Of a stretch of DNA of 64,000 nt, positions 15,153 through 23,778 are shown one piece after another. Position numbers and translations under genes: made by a program. Positions within the stretch are counted from its first letter, which is position 1; the number at the start of each line of letters is the position of its first letter. Source of the stretch: Methylobacterium sp. J-070 (lineage in GTDB: Bacteria; Pseudomonadota; Alphaproteobacteria; Rhizobiales; Beijerinckiaceae); assembly GCF_022829385.1 (NCBI RefSeq), contig NZ_JAKSXX010000208.1, forward strand, positions 47,875 through 111,874, read 5' to 3'. The notes below the pieces were generated by a model. The model searched no databases and was not told where the DNA came from. It saw nothing but the letters and a program-made list of their open reading frames with translations.

Positions 15153-16012
15153 GCTCCGGGATCGAGACCGGCAGCCTGCCGGCGGCGGCGCCCGCGGCGC
15201 CCGCCCGCCGGGCCGACGGGGCCGGCCTCGGTCTCGCCCGCCTGCGCCGGCTGGCCCTGGCCTGCGTCGTGCCGGCCGTGCTGCTCGCCGTCTGGCAGCT
15301 CGCCACAGCCGGCCGATCCTACAGCCTGATCCCGCCGCCCGCCGAGGTCTGGGCGGAGCTGCGCGACCTCGCGGTCGGCGGCGTCAACGACGACGCCTTC
15401 AGCGGCACCCTGTGGACCCATCTGGCGGCCTCGCTCGGGCGCGTCTACGGCGGCTTCGCCCTCGCGGCGGCGGCCGCCCTGCCCCTCGGCCTGCTGATCG
15501 GCCGCGTCCCGCTGATCCGCGCGCTCCTCGACCCCGTCCTGCAGATCCTGCGGCCCGTACCGGTCACCGCGTGGCTGCCGCTGGCGATGATCCTGTTCGG
15601 CCTCGGGCCGCGCTCGGCCTTCTTCCTGGTGTTCCTCGGGGCGTTCTACCCGATCCTGGTCAACACCGTGTTCGGGGTGCGCTCGGTGGAGCCGCGCCTG
15701 TTCGAGGCGGCCGCGATGCTGGGCTGCACCGGGCCTGCGCAGTTCGTCCGGGTGGTGCTGCCGGCCTCCCTGCCGTCGATCTTCACCGGCCTCCGGCTCG
15801 GCCTGGGCTTCGCCTGGGTGGTGATCGTGGTCGGCGAGATGACCGGGGTCCAGACCGGCCTCGGCGCCATCATCATGGAGGCGCGCCAGCTCTCGCGCAC
15901 CGAGATCGTGATCTGCGGGATGGCGGTGATCGGGGTCGCGGGCTTCATCTCGGACTGGCTGGTCATGCTGCTCGGCCGCCGCCTGCTCGCCTGGAGCCCG
16001 ACCCATGGATGA
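15149..16012 (+). CDS. ABC transporter permease, NitT/TauT type
   Basis: The 287-residue inner membrane protein has about six hydrophobic helices and the EAA loop of BPD-type permeases (EAAAMLGCTGPAQF, then LPASLPSIFTGLRLG), which contacts the ATPase. The N-terminal 35 residues are Ala/Pro-rich and cytoplasmic. It starts at GTG 15149, overlapping the binding-protein stop, and its own stop overlaps the ATPase start (ATGA at 16009). It forms the membrane channel of the importer. Confidence 0.92.
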   Translation: MSSGIETGSLPAAAPAAPARRADGAGLGLARLRRLALACVVPAVLLAVWQLATAGRSYSLIPPPAEVWAELRDLAVGGVNDDAFSGTLWTHLAASLGRVYGGFALAAAAALPLGLLIGRVPLIRALLDPVLQILRPVPVTAWLPLAMILFGLGPRSAFFLVFLGAFYPILVNTVFGVRSVEPRLFEAAAMLGCTGPAQFVRVVLPASLPSIFTGLRLGLGFAWVVIVVGEMTGVQTGLGAIIMEARQLSRTEIVICGMAVIGVAGFISDWLVMLLGRRLLAWSPTHG

Positions 16013-16800
16013 CGCCGATGGCTGAGCCCGCGCTGCCGATTCTCGACATGCGCGCGGTCTCGAAGACCTACGCGGCGGGCGGGCGCACGACGGAGGCCCT
16101 GCGCGAGGCCAACCTCGCCGTCGCCCGCGGCGCCTTCGTCTGCCTTCTCGGCGCCTCAGGCTGCGGGAAGTCGACGCTGCTGCGCGTCGCCGCCGGCTTC
16201 GAGGCGCCGAGCTCCGGCGAGGCGCTGATGTGGGGCAAGCCCATCGCCGGCCCCGGTCCGAGCCGCGGCATGGTCTTCCAGGATTACGGCCTGTTCCCGT
16301 GGCTCACCGTCCGTGACAACATCGGCTTCGGCCCGAAGGCGCGCGGGCGGCCCGCCGCGGAGGTCCGCGATATCGCCGAGCGCTACATCGCGCTGGTCGG
16401 CCTGCAGGCCTTCGCCGACGCCTATCCGCACCAGCTCTCGGGCGGGATGAAGCAGCGGGTCGCCATCGCCCGGGTGCTCGCCAACGAGGCCGAGGTGGTG
16501 CTGATGGACGAGCCGTTCGGGGCGCTCGACGCCATGACCCGGGAGCGCCTACAGGACGAACTGCTCGATCTGTGGTCCCGCACCGGCCTGACGATCCTGT
16601 TCGTCACCCACGCCATCGAGGAGGCGATCTTCCTGGCCGACCGCATCGTGATGATGTCGCCGGGTCCCGGACGGATCGAGGCCGTGCATGAGGTCGACCT
16701 CCCGCGGCGGCGCGACGTGTCGAGCCCGGCCTTCAACGACCTGCGCCGGATGCTGGCGGCGCAGCTCCACAGCCACCACGCCCCGCGGGCGGCCGCCTGA
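16009..16800 (+). CDS. ABC transporter ATP-binding protein, NitT/TauT type
   Basis: The 263-residue ATPase has every expected motif: Walker A GASGCGKST, Q-loop VFQDYGLFPW, signature LSGGMKQR, Walker B VVLMDEPFGALD and switch His in VTHAIEEA. It energises the importer encoded by the two genes upstream. It starts at ATG 16009 inside the permease stop (ATGA); ATG 16018 is an alternative. Its stop overlaps the next start (TGATG), so the transporter and the first enzyme are translationally coupled. Confidence 0.94.
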   Translation: MTPMAEPALPILDMRAVSKTYAAGGRTTEALREANLAVARGAFVCLLGASGCGKSTLLRVAAGFEAPSSGEALMWGKPIAGPGPSRGMVFQDYGLFPWLTVRDNIGFGPKARGRPAAEVRDIAERYIALVGLQAFADAYPHQLSGGMKQRVAIARVLANEAEVVLMDEPFGALDAMTRERLQDELLDLWSRTGLTILFVTHAIEEAIFLADRIVMMSPGPGRIEAVHEVDLPRRRDVSSPAFNDLRRMLAAQLHSHHAPRAAA

Positions 16801-17714
16801 TGGACATCGCCTCCGACGATCCCCGCCGGCCCGAGAACCGTGTCGCCTACCGCGCCGCCGTCGACCGGCCGGCGCTGACCCTGCCCGCGGGCAAGCACGT
16901 CGCCGTCTGGCCCGTGGTCAACGTCGAGCACTGGCTGATCGACCATCCGATGCCCCGCCAGATCCTGGTGCCGCCCACCGCCGCGGGCCTCCTGCCCGAC
17001 CTGCCGAACTGGGCTTGGCACGAGTACGGCATGCGCGTCGGCTTCTGGCGCTTCCTCGACGCCTTCGCCACGCGCGGCATTCGGCCGACCCTGTCGATCA
17101 ACGGCTCCGTCTGCACCGCCTATCCGCGGATCGCCCGCGCCGCCCACGAGGCCGGCTGGGAGTTCATGGCCCACGGCTTCCATCAGGTCCCGACACACCG
17201 GATCGAGGACCAGCCCGGGATGATCATGCGAACGGTGGCGGCGATCGCCGAGGTCACCGGCCGCGCCCCCCGCGGCTGGCTCGGGCCGGGCCTCACCGAG
17301 ACCCTCGACACGCCCGACCACCTCCACGCCGCCGGCATCGCGTATGTCGGCGACTTCGTGGTCGACGACCGCCCCTGCCGGGTCGCGACGCGCACGGGCG
17401 ACCTCGTGGCGCTCCCCTACTCGGTCGAGCTGAACGACATCCCGCTGCTCGCGATCCAGCACCACCGCGCCGACGAGTTCGTGGAGCGGGCGCTCGCCCA
17501 TCTCGACCGGCTCGCCGCCGAGGCCGCCGGCCCCGGCCCGCTCGGGGGTGCCAGGGTGATGAGTTTCGCGATCCACCCCTACATCACCGGCGTCCCGCAC
17601 CGCATCGGCCTTCTCGAACGCCTGCTCGACGCCCTGTCGGCGCGCAGCGAGGTGGTCTTCATGCAGGGTGGCGAGCTTCTCGACTGGTATCTCGCCACCG
17701 GCGACGCGTCCTGA
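16800..17714 (+). CDS. polysaccharide deacetylase-family (NodB-like) hydrolase
   Basis: The 304-residue cytoplasmic protein has the NodB-homology fold (FWRFLDAFATRGIRPTL, SINGSVC, MAHGFHQ, and an FAIHPYITG segment near the end). The usual first-motif Asp pair of metal-dependent deacetylases is replaced by INGS, as in PuuE-type allantoinases and related amide or cyclic-ureide hydrolases. Placed between an ABC importer and allophanate hydrolase, it more likely opens or hydrolyses a small nitrogen compound than a polysaccharide. It starts at ATG 16800 in a TGATG overlap with the ATPase gene. The exact substrate cannot be read from the sequence. Confidence 0.85.
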   Translation: MDIASDDPRRPENRVAYRAAVDRPALTLPAGKHVAVWPVVNVEHWLIDHPMPRQILVPPTAAGLLPDLPNWAWHEYGMRVGFWRFLDAFATRGIRPTLSINGSVCTAYPRIARAAHEAGWEFMAHGFHQVPTHRIEDQPGMIMRTVAAIAEVTGRAPRGWLGPGLTETLDTPDHLHAAGIAYVGDFVVDDRPCRVATRTGDLVALPYSVELNDIPLLAIQHHRADEFVERALAHLDRLAAEAAGPGPLGGARVMSFAIHPYITGVPHRIGLLERLLDALSARSEVVFMQGGELLDWYLATGDAS

Positions 17715-17745
17715 TCACCGAGCCGGCCCGAGCCGAGGAGCTGCC

Positions 17746-19548
17746 GTGCCCCCCTTCCCGACGATCCCGCTCCTGCATGCGGCCTACGCCGCTGGCCTCG
17801 ACCCGCGCGACGTCGTGGCCGAGGCCTACCGCCGGCTGGCAGCGGTCGACGATCCCGGCATCTTCCTCGCGCTGGTGCCGCAGGACGCGGCGCAGCGGGC
17901 CGCAGCGGCGCTGCCGCCGTTCGATCCCGCTTCCCATCCGCTCTGGGGCGTGCCCTTCGCGGTCAAGGACAACATCGACGTGGCCGGCCTGCCGACCACA
18001 GCCGCCTGCCCGGATTTCGCCTACGTGCCGACCGAGACCGCGCCCGCGGTGGCGCGGCTGCTGGCGGCCGGGGCGATCCTGATCGGCAAGACCAACCTCG
18101 ACCAGTTCGCCACAGGCCTCGTCGGCCTGCGCACGCCCTATCCGGCCCCGCGCAACGCCATCGACCCGGCCTACGTGCCCGGGGGCTCCAGCAGCGGCTC
18201 GGCGGTGGCGGTCGCCCACGGGATCGTCGCCTTCGCCCTCGGCACCGACACGGCGGGCTCGGGCCGGGTGCCGGCGGCGCTCAACAACGTCGTCGGCCTC
18301 AAGCCGTCCCTCGGGGCGATCTCCAGCCGCGGCATGCTGCCGGCCTGCCGGACGCTCGACACGCTGTCGGTCTTCGCCGGAACGGTCGCCGACGCCGACG
18401 CGGCCTTCCGCGTGATGGTGAGCCCCGACAGCGCCGATCCCTTCTCGCGCGCGCTGCCGGTGGGCGCGGTCCCCGCCGGTCTCCCGCCCGGTCTGCGGCT
18501 GGGCCTGCCGGATGCGGCGAGCCTGCGTTTCGGCGGCGACGATCTCTCGCGGACGGCTTTCGGCGCGACCGTCGCGGACCTGGAGGCGCTCGCCGGCGCG
18601 GCCGCGCCGATCGACTTCACGCCGATGTTCGCCGTCGCGGCCCTGCTCTACGACGGACCGTGGGTTGCCGAACGCTACGCGGCGATCAGTGCGGTGATGA
18701 AGTCGCGCCCCGGGATCCTGCATCCCACCACGCGGGCGGTGATCGGCGCCGCCGAACGCCACACCGCCGCGGACGCCTTCGCGGGGCTCTATCGCCTGGC
18801 GGAACTGCGCCGGGTCGCGGAGGCGGTCTGGGACCGCGTGGACGTGCTCGTCGTGCCGACCTACCCGCGCCCGCAGACCTGCGCCGCCGTGGCGGCCGAC
18901 CCGATCGGGCCGAACAGCGAGCTCGGGACCTACACCAACTTCGTCAACCTGCTCGACTGGTGCGCCCTCGCGGTTCCGGGGCGGGCCCGCGCCGACGGGT
19001 TCCCCGCCGGCATCACCCTGCTGGCGCCGCGGGGATCCGACGGACTTCTCGCGGCGCTGGGCGCCCGCCTCCACGCGGCCTCCGCCACCCGGATCGGCGC
19101 CGGGACGATGCCGGTCCCGGCGGCGGAGCCGGGCCCGGCCCGCGCCCAGCCCGGAGAGATCGAGCTGGCGGTCGTGGGCGCGCACCTGTCGGGACTGCCG
19201 CTCAACCGCGAATTGGTCGAGCGGGGTGCGCGGTACCTGCGGACCGTGCCCACGGTCCCGGACTACCGCCTCTACGCGTTGGCGGGCGGACCGCCGCAGC
19301 GCCCGGGACTGCTCCGCGTCGCCACGGGCGGAGCTTCGATCGAGACGGAGGTCTGGGCGCTCGCGCCGGCGGCCTTCGGCGATTTCGTCTCCGGGATCCC
19401 GGCCCCGCTCGGGATCGGCACCCTGCGCCTCGCCGACGGGTCGACCCCGAAGGGGTTCCTGGTCGAGGCGGCCGGGCTGGAGGGGAGCGCCGACATCACG
19501 CGCCATGGAGGCTGGCGCGCCTACATCGCCCGATCGGCGGCGGCGTAG
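17746..19548 (+). CDS. atzF: allophanate hydrolase
   Basis: The 600-residue enzyme splits allophanate into ammonia and carbon dioxide, the last step of urea, biuret and cyanuric acid breakdown. The amidase-signature triad is complete: Lys74 (AVKDN), cis-Ser148 (GGSSSGS) and nucleophile Ser172 (DTAGSGR). The amidase part ends near residue 450 and is followed by the C-terminal domain typical of AtzF (ELAVVGAHLSGLPLN and PLGIGTLRLADGS), which performs the second decarboxylation-linked step. The start is GTG 17746 with GAGGAG five bases upstream. It lies 31 bases after the NodB-like gene in the same operon, so the imported compound is expected to yield allophanate. Confidence 0.92.
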   Translation: MPPFPTIPLLHAAYAAGLDPRDVVAEAYRRLAAVDDPGIFLALVPQDAAQRAAAALPPFDPASHPLWGVPFAVKDNIDVAGLPTTAACPDFAYVPTETAPAVARLLAAGAILIGKTNLDQFATGLVGLRTPYPAPRNAIDPAYVPGGSSSGSAVAVAHGIVAFALGTDTAGSGRVPAALNNVVGLKPSLGAISSRGMLPACRTLDTLSVFAGTVADADAAFRVMVSPDSADPFSRALPVGAVPAGLPPGLRLGLPDAASLRFGGDDLSRTAFGATVADLEALAGAAAPIDFTPMFAVAALLYDGPWVAERYAAISAVMKSRPGILHPTTRAVIGAAERHTAADAFAGLYRLAELRRVAEAVWDRVDVLVVPTYPRPQTCAAVAADPIGPNSELGTYTNFVNLLDWCALAVPGRARADGFPAGITLLAPRGSDGLLAALGARLHAASATRIGAGTMPVPAAEPGPARAQPGEIELAVVGAHLSGLPLNRELVERGARYLRTVPTVPDYRLYALAGGPPQRPGLLRVATGGASIETEVWALAPAAFGDFVSGIPAPLGIGTLRLADGSTPKGFLVEAAGLEGSADITRHGGWRAYIARSAAA

Positions 19549-19679
19549 GGTTCCCGCGGCGGCGGCGTTCCGATCCGACCGGGCCTCCACACGGACCGGT
19601 TCAGCTGGCATACGCGGCCAGCGAAGCGGCCGCGCTGCGAAGCCGACCGCGACCCCGCCGCGGACCAACACGACCCGAG

Positions 19680-20558
19680 ATGGCGTCCATGCCCAGCTTC
19701 ATCCTCGACGACCCGACGCCGGCGGATCCGCGCCGCCATTGGGACAGGCTCGACACGGCCGCCCGCGGCGCCTGCTACGACAACACCGCGGCCGTGCCCG
19801 ACAGCGCCGCCCAGGTCGCGGCCCGCAACGCGGCCTCGGCCCTGTACCGGGCCGCGCATCCGGCCGGCCTCGACATCGCCTACGCGGACGGGGCGCGAAC
19901 GGGCTTCGACCTCTACCCGGCCCGCGAGGCGCACGCGCCCTGCCTGGTCTTCATCCATGGCGGATACTGGCAGCGGAACGCGCGGGCCGACTTCGCCTGC
20001 CTCGCGGAGGGCCCGAACGCCGCCGGATGGTCGGTGGCGATGCCGGGCTACACCCTGGCACCCGAGGCCGGCCTCGCCGGCATCGCCGCCGAGATCGGCG
20101 CCGCCCTGGATTGGCTCGCGGCCTACGGGCCGGCCCACGGGATCGCCGGCCCCGTCGTGCTCGCCGGATGGTCGGCGGGGGCGCAGCTCGCGGCCCTTCA
20201 CCTCGGCCATCCCGCGGTGGCGGCGGGGCTGGCGATCTCGGGGGTCTACGACCTCGCTCCGATCCGCGAGACCTATCTGAACGAGAAGCTCGCGCTGACC
20301 GACCCCGAGATCGAGACCCTGTCGCCGTTGCGGCTCCCCGGGATCGGGAAGCCCATGACGCTCGCCTATGGCAGCCGGGAACTCCCCGCCCTCGTCCACG
20401 ACGCGCGCAACCTCCACGCGCTGCGCAGCGCCGCCCACCTGCCGGGCGCGCTGCTGCCGGTTCCCGACGCCGACCACTTCTCGATCCTCGACGGGTTCCG
20501 CCGGTCGGACGGACTTCTGGTCCGGGCCGCCCAGGCGTGTCTGGGCGGCCTCCGGTAG
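19680..20558 (+). CDS. alpha/beta hydrolase, arylformamidase-like
   Basis: This protein of about 290 residues has the kynurenine-formamidase pattern: HGGYW oxyanion motif, nucleophile elbow GWSAG, and a late DADHF carrying the catalytic His. Enzymes of this group hydrolyse N-formyl or carbamate-like amides. ATG 19680 and ATG 19689 are both in frame and neither has a clear ribosome binding site, so the first three residues are uncertain. It follows allophanate hydrolase by about 130 bases and is probably co-transcribed. With the NodB-like enzyme it would form a short hydrolytic route; there are no tryptophan-pathway genes nearby to suggest a role in kynurenine breakdown. Confidence 0.85.
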   Translation: MASMPSFILDDPTPADPRRHWDRLDTAARGACYDNTAAVPDSAAQVAARNAASALYRAAHPAGLDIAYADGARTGFDLYPAREAHAPCLVFIHGGYWQRNARADFACLAEGPNAAGWSVAMPGYTLAPEAGLAGIAAEIGAALDWLAAYGPAHGIAGPVVLAGWSAGAQLAALHLGHPAVAAGLAISGVYDLAPIRETYLNEKLALTDPEIETLSPLRLPGIGKPMTLAYGSRELPALVHDARNLHALRSAAHLPGALLPVPDADHFSILDGFRRSDGLLVRAAQACLGGLR

Positions 20559-20795
20559 GCCGAGTTCCGATCCGATCCGGACGGTGCGTCGGCGACCCGG
20601 CGGCGGTCGCCTGACCGGACCCGGTCGTGAACCCGGACGTCCGGCTCGGCTTGAGAGGCGAGCCCGATTGCCATCGCCGTCCCCTCCCCGGCCGCCCGAA
20701 CTGCCTTAGACTCGCTGCCGGCGGCCCCGCCGCCCGACTGCGCTCCGGCACGAAGACCGGACGCCCGCGACAGGAACGGGAAGGAGCGGCACGCC

Positions 20796-22421
20796 ATGAT
20801 CGGCCTGATGCAGGACTGGCCTCTGCTCATCCACCGCATCCTCGACTACGCCCGGACGCAGCATCCGAACCGCCCGGTCATCTCGCGCTCGGTCGAGGGG
20901 CCGCTGCATCGCACGACCTACGCGGCGATCCACGAGCGGGCGCGGCGGCTGGCGAAGCGGCTGGATCGCGACGGCATCCGGGTCGGCGACCGCGTGGCGA
21001 CGCTCGCGTGGAACACGTGGCGGCATTTGGAGGCGTGGTACGGGATCACCGGCGTCGGCGCGGTCTACCACACCGTCAATCCCCGCCTGAGCGCGCATCA
21101 GATCGCCTACATCGTCAACCACGCCGGCGACCGGATCCTCCTCCTCGACCTGACCTTCGTGGCGCTCGTCGAGCAGATGGCCGAGACGCTCCCGACCGTC
21201 GAGCGCTTCGTCATCCTCACCGATGCGGCGCACATGCCGGAGACGAGCCTGCGCAACGCGGTCGCCTACGAGACGTGGATCGCGGAGGCGGATGCGGACT
21301 TCGCCTGGGCGCGCCTGGACGAGAAGGCGGCCGCGGGCCTGTGCTACACCTCCGGGACCACCGGCAACCCGAAGGGCGTGCTCTACTCGCACCGCTCCAA
21401 CGTGCTGCACGCCCTGGTGAACAACAGCCCGGACTACCTCGGGCTCAAGAGCAGCGACGTGGCGATGCCGGTGGTGCCGCTGTTCCACGCCAACAGCTGG
21501 TCGCTGGCGTTCCTCGCCCCGATGTCGGGCGCGGCCCTGGTGCTGCCCGGCCCCCATCTCGACGGCGCCTCCCTCCACGCATTGCTCGAGGAGACCCGCG
21601 TCACCCTGACGGCGGCGGTGCCGACCGTCTGGCTCGGGCTGCTCCAGCACCTCGACGCCACGGGTGCGAAGCTCCACCACCTCCGGCGGGTCCTCATCGG
21701 CGGCTCTGCCTGCCCGCGGGCCATGATCGAGCGCTTCGAGCGCGATTTCGGGGTCACGGTGATGCATGCCTGGGGCATGACCGAGATGAGCCCGATCGGC
21801 TCCTTCTGCGCGCCCAAGCCCGAGGTCGCCGGGCTGGAGGGCGACGCCCGCCTCGACCTCATGACGAAGCAGGGCTACCCGCCCTTCGGGGTGGAGTTCC
21901 GCCTCACCGACGATGCCGGCCGCGACCTGTCCTGGGACGGCACCACCTTCGGGCACCTCAGGGTGGCCGGGCCGGCGGTGGCGAGCGCCTATTTCGGCGA
22001 CGATGCGCCGATCCTCGACGAGAACGGCTTCTTCGACACCGGCGACATCGCCACCATCGATCCGCACGGCTACATGACCGTCACGGACCGCGCGAAGGAC
22101 GTCATCAAGTCGGGCGGCGAGTGGATCTCATCGATCGAGCTTGAGAATCTCGCGGTCGGGCACCCCGACGTCGCGGAGGCGGCGGTGATCGGCATCGACC
22201 ATCCGAAATGGGACGAGCGCCCGCTCCTCGTCGTCGTGCCGAAGGCCGGCCGCACACCCGACAAGGCCGGCCTCCTCGCCTTCCTGCGACCGCGGATCGC
22301 CAAATGGTGCCTGCCGGACGACATCGTCATCGTGGAGGAAATCCCGCACACCGCGACGGGCAAGATCCAGAAGACGGCGCTGCGGGAACAGTTTCGCGAT
22401 TACCGTTGGCCGACAGGCTAA
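20796..22421 (+). CDS. fatty-acid--CoA ligase (AMP-binding family)
   Basis: The 541-residue enzyme belongs to the ANL adenylating superfamily. It has the phosphate-binding loop YTSGTTGNPKGV, the HAWGMTEMSP motif, TGDIATID for the ribose contact, and the C-terminal catalytic Lys region (HTATGKIQKTALRE). Sequence features (VYHTVNPRL, VPLFHANSW) match medium/long-chain and methylthiopropionate-type ligases (DmdB/AlkK group). It activates a carboxylic acid to its CoA thioester using ATP. ATG 20796 has AAGGAG upstream. No beta-oxidation genes are adjacent, so the substrate is open. Confidence 0.9.
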   Translation: MIGLMQDWPLLIHRILDYARTQHPNRPVISRSVEGPLHRTTYAAIHERARRLAKRLDRDGIRVGDRVATLAWNTWRHLEAWYGITGVGAVYHTVNPRLSAHQIAYIVNHAGDRILLLDLTFVALVEQMAETLPTVERFVILTDAAHMPETSLRNAVAYETWIAEADADFAWARLDEKAAAGLCYTSGTTGNPKGVLYSHRSNVLHALVNNSPDYLGLKSSDVAMPVVPLFHANSWSLAFLAPMSGAALVLPGPHLDGASLHALLEETRVTLTAAVPTVWLGLLQHLDATGAKLHHLRRVLIGGSACPRAMIERFERDFGVTVMHAWGMTEMSPIGSFCAPKPEVAGLEGDARLDLMTKQGYPPFGVEFRLTDDAGRDLSWDGTTFGHLRVAGPAVASAYFGDDAPILDENGFFDTGDIATIDPHGYMTVTDRAKDVIKSGGEWISSIELENLAVGHPDVAEAAVIGIDHPKWDERPLLVVVPKAGRTPDKAGLLAFLRPRIAKWCLPDDIVIVEEIPHTATGKIQKTALREQFRDYRWPTG

Positions 22422-22432
22422 GCGTCTTCCAG

Positions 22433-22480
22433 TTGACGCGGATCACGAAGCGCGCTCCCCTCCCCCTCGCTGGGAGGGGT
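22433..22480 (+). repeat. intergenic repeat copy with terminator-like hairpin
   Basis: TTGACGCGGATCACGAAGC (22433-22451) matches the repeat at 9295. It leads into an 8-bp hairpin, CCCCTCCC (22457-22464) with GGGAGGGG (22472-22479), followed by TTT. It can act as the terminator of the acyl-CoA ligase gene. Confidence 0.55.
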
Positions 22481-22529
22481 TTGGCGCCCGGACCAATAAG
22501 TCAGTTATCCAATAGAACCCGAAAATAAT

Positions 22530-23528
22530 CTAATCGAGCACTTCGTCGGCCATGGCGATCAGGTTCCGACTGAATTCGAAATCGATCGCCTTCGCAGCCG
22601 CCATGTTGATCACGAAGCGAAAGCGTTTCGGCTGATAGATCGGCAGGTCCCCGGGTTTGTCGCCCTTGAAGATCCCGACGATCTGATCCGCCACCCGGTT
22701 CCAGATGTCGGTCAGATCGATGTCGTGCGCCATCAGGCCGCCTTCCACGACATAGTTCCGATACGGAAACAGAGCCGGCAATCTGCTCGCTTCAGCCAGT
22801 TTGACGATCTGCGGTCCAAAGGTCCGGTTCTCGGCGGCACTGCTCACCAGCACGGCTTCGGCGCGGTCGGCCACGCCGAAGAACGCTTTGGCATAGTCGG
22901 TCTCGTGATGCGGGTTCTCGACCGGGGGACCGACCAGCTCGACACCGATCGTGCCCGCCGCGGCCCTGACACTCCTGCCGACCGACGTGGTCCAGGTCGT
23001 GTCCGGCGCGACGAAGAAGACCCGCTTCAATTCGGGAACGGCTTCCTTGAGGAGCGCCATGCGTTTGACCCAGATGTCGATGCCGGGATCGACGGAGGCC
23101 CCGGTCACGTTGCCGCCCGGATGGGACAGCGAGGAGACGACGCCGTAGGCAACGGGATCGCTCATCACGCCGACGATCGGGACCGTGTCGGTGAGGCGCT
23201 TCAACTCGGACACCGTCTTGCCGCTGATGGCAAGGATCACGTCGGGATGGGACTGGACGGCGGCTGCGGCGAGCGTGCGCAACATATCGGTCGAGCCCAG
23301 AGCGCAGTATCGCTCGATTTCGAGGGTCTGGCCCTCGACGAATCCGGATTTCTCGAGACGTCTCAGGGTATTGCCGACGAGGTTGCCGTTGGCGCGCGTC
23401 AGATTTTGCGGCGGTTCGGACGGGTGGACGATGGCGAGGCGGCGATTTGCCGATCCTGGCGCGCCCCACGCAGCTTTGCCGGAGACTGTCACCATGAGGC
23501 CAGACGCTATGAAATGTCGCCTCAACAT
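22530..23528 (-). CDS. periplasmic binding protein, PF04392/COG2984 type (copy 1)
   Basis: The mature protein is about 310 residues after an N-terminal signal (LRRHFIASGLMVTVSGKAAWG). The fold is the ABC-type binding protein group often labelled TrpX-like, with the typical VPIVGVMSDPVAYGVV, LSHPGGNVTGAS and a C-terminal NMAAAKAIDFEF followed by ADEVLD. ATG 23528 places the signal correctly; ATG 23552 is in frame. It points away from the kinase cluster and is divergent from a second member of the same family. No permease or ATPase gene is near, so import is unlikely to be its only role. The ligand is unknown. Confidence 0.85.
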   Translation of the reverse strand: MLRRHFIASGLMVTVSGKAAWGAPGSANRRLAIVHPSEPPQNLTRANGNLVGNTLRRLEKSGFVEGQTLEIERYCALGSTDMLRTLAAAAVQSHPDVILAISGKTVSELKRLTDTVPIVGVMSDPVAYGVVSSLSHPGGNVTGASVDPGIDIWVKRMALLKEAVPELKRVFFVAPDTTWTTSVGRSVRAAAGTIGVELVGPPVENPHHETDYAKAFFGVADRAEAVLVSSAAENRTFGPQIVKLAEASRLPALFPYRNYVVEGGLMAHDIDLTDIWNRVADQIVGIFKGDKPGDLPIYQPKRFRFVINMAAAKAIDFEFSRNLIAMADEVLD

Positions 23529-23778
23529 CGTCTGACAGCCTGGGCCAGCCATTCATCCGCGTGAGATCTATCACGATGCGGGCAACGTTTCGCTCGCGTC
23601 GGCCGAGAGCGGTGCGCCGCTCAACGCGAAATCCGCGATAACCGCGATTCAAGCCCGGCGTGGTGAGGCGGTCGAGCTTGCGGTAAGCTCGCCATCCGGT
23701 TCGGCGGGTCGCGTCGGACGTCGGCGGCCAGAACCGCGCGGCATGGCGTCGTGGTGGTCGAACGGACTCGGTGATGGG

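Noticed and set aside
17659..19671. 670-codon minus-strand frame
   Set aside because: Antisense to allophanate hydrolase, whose catalytic triad is plain on the plus strand.
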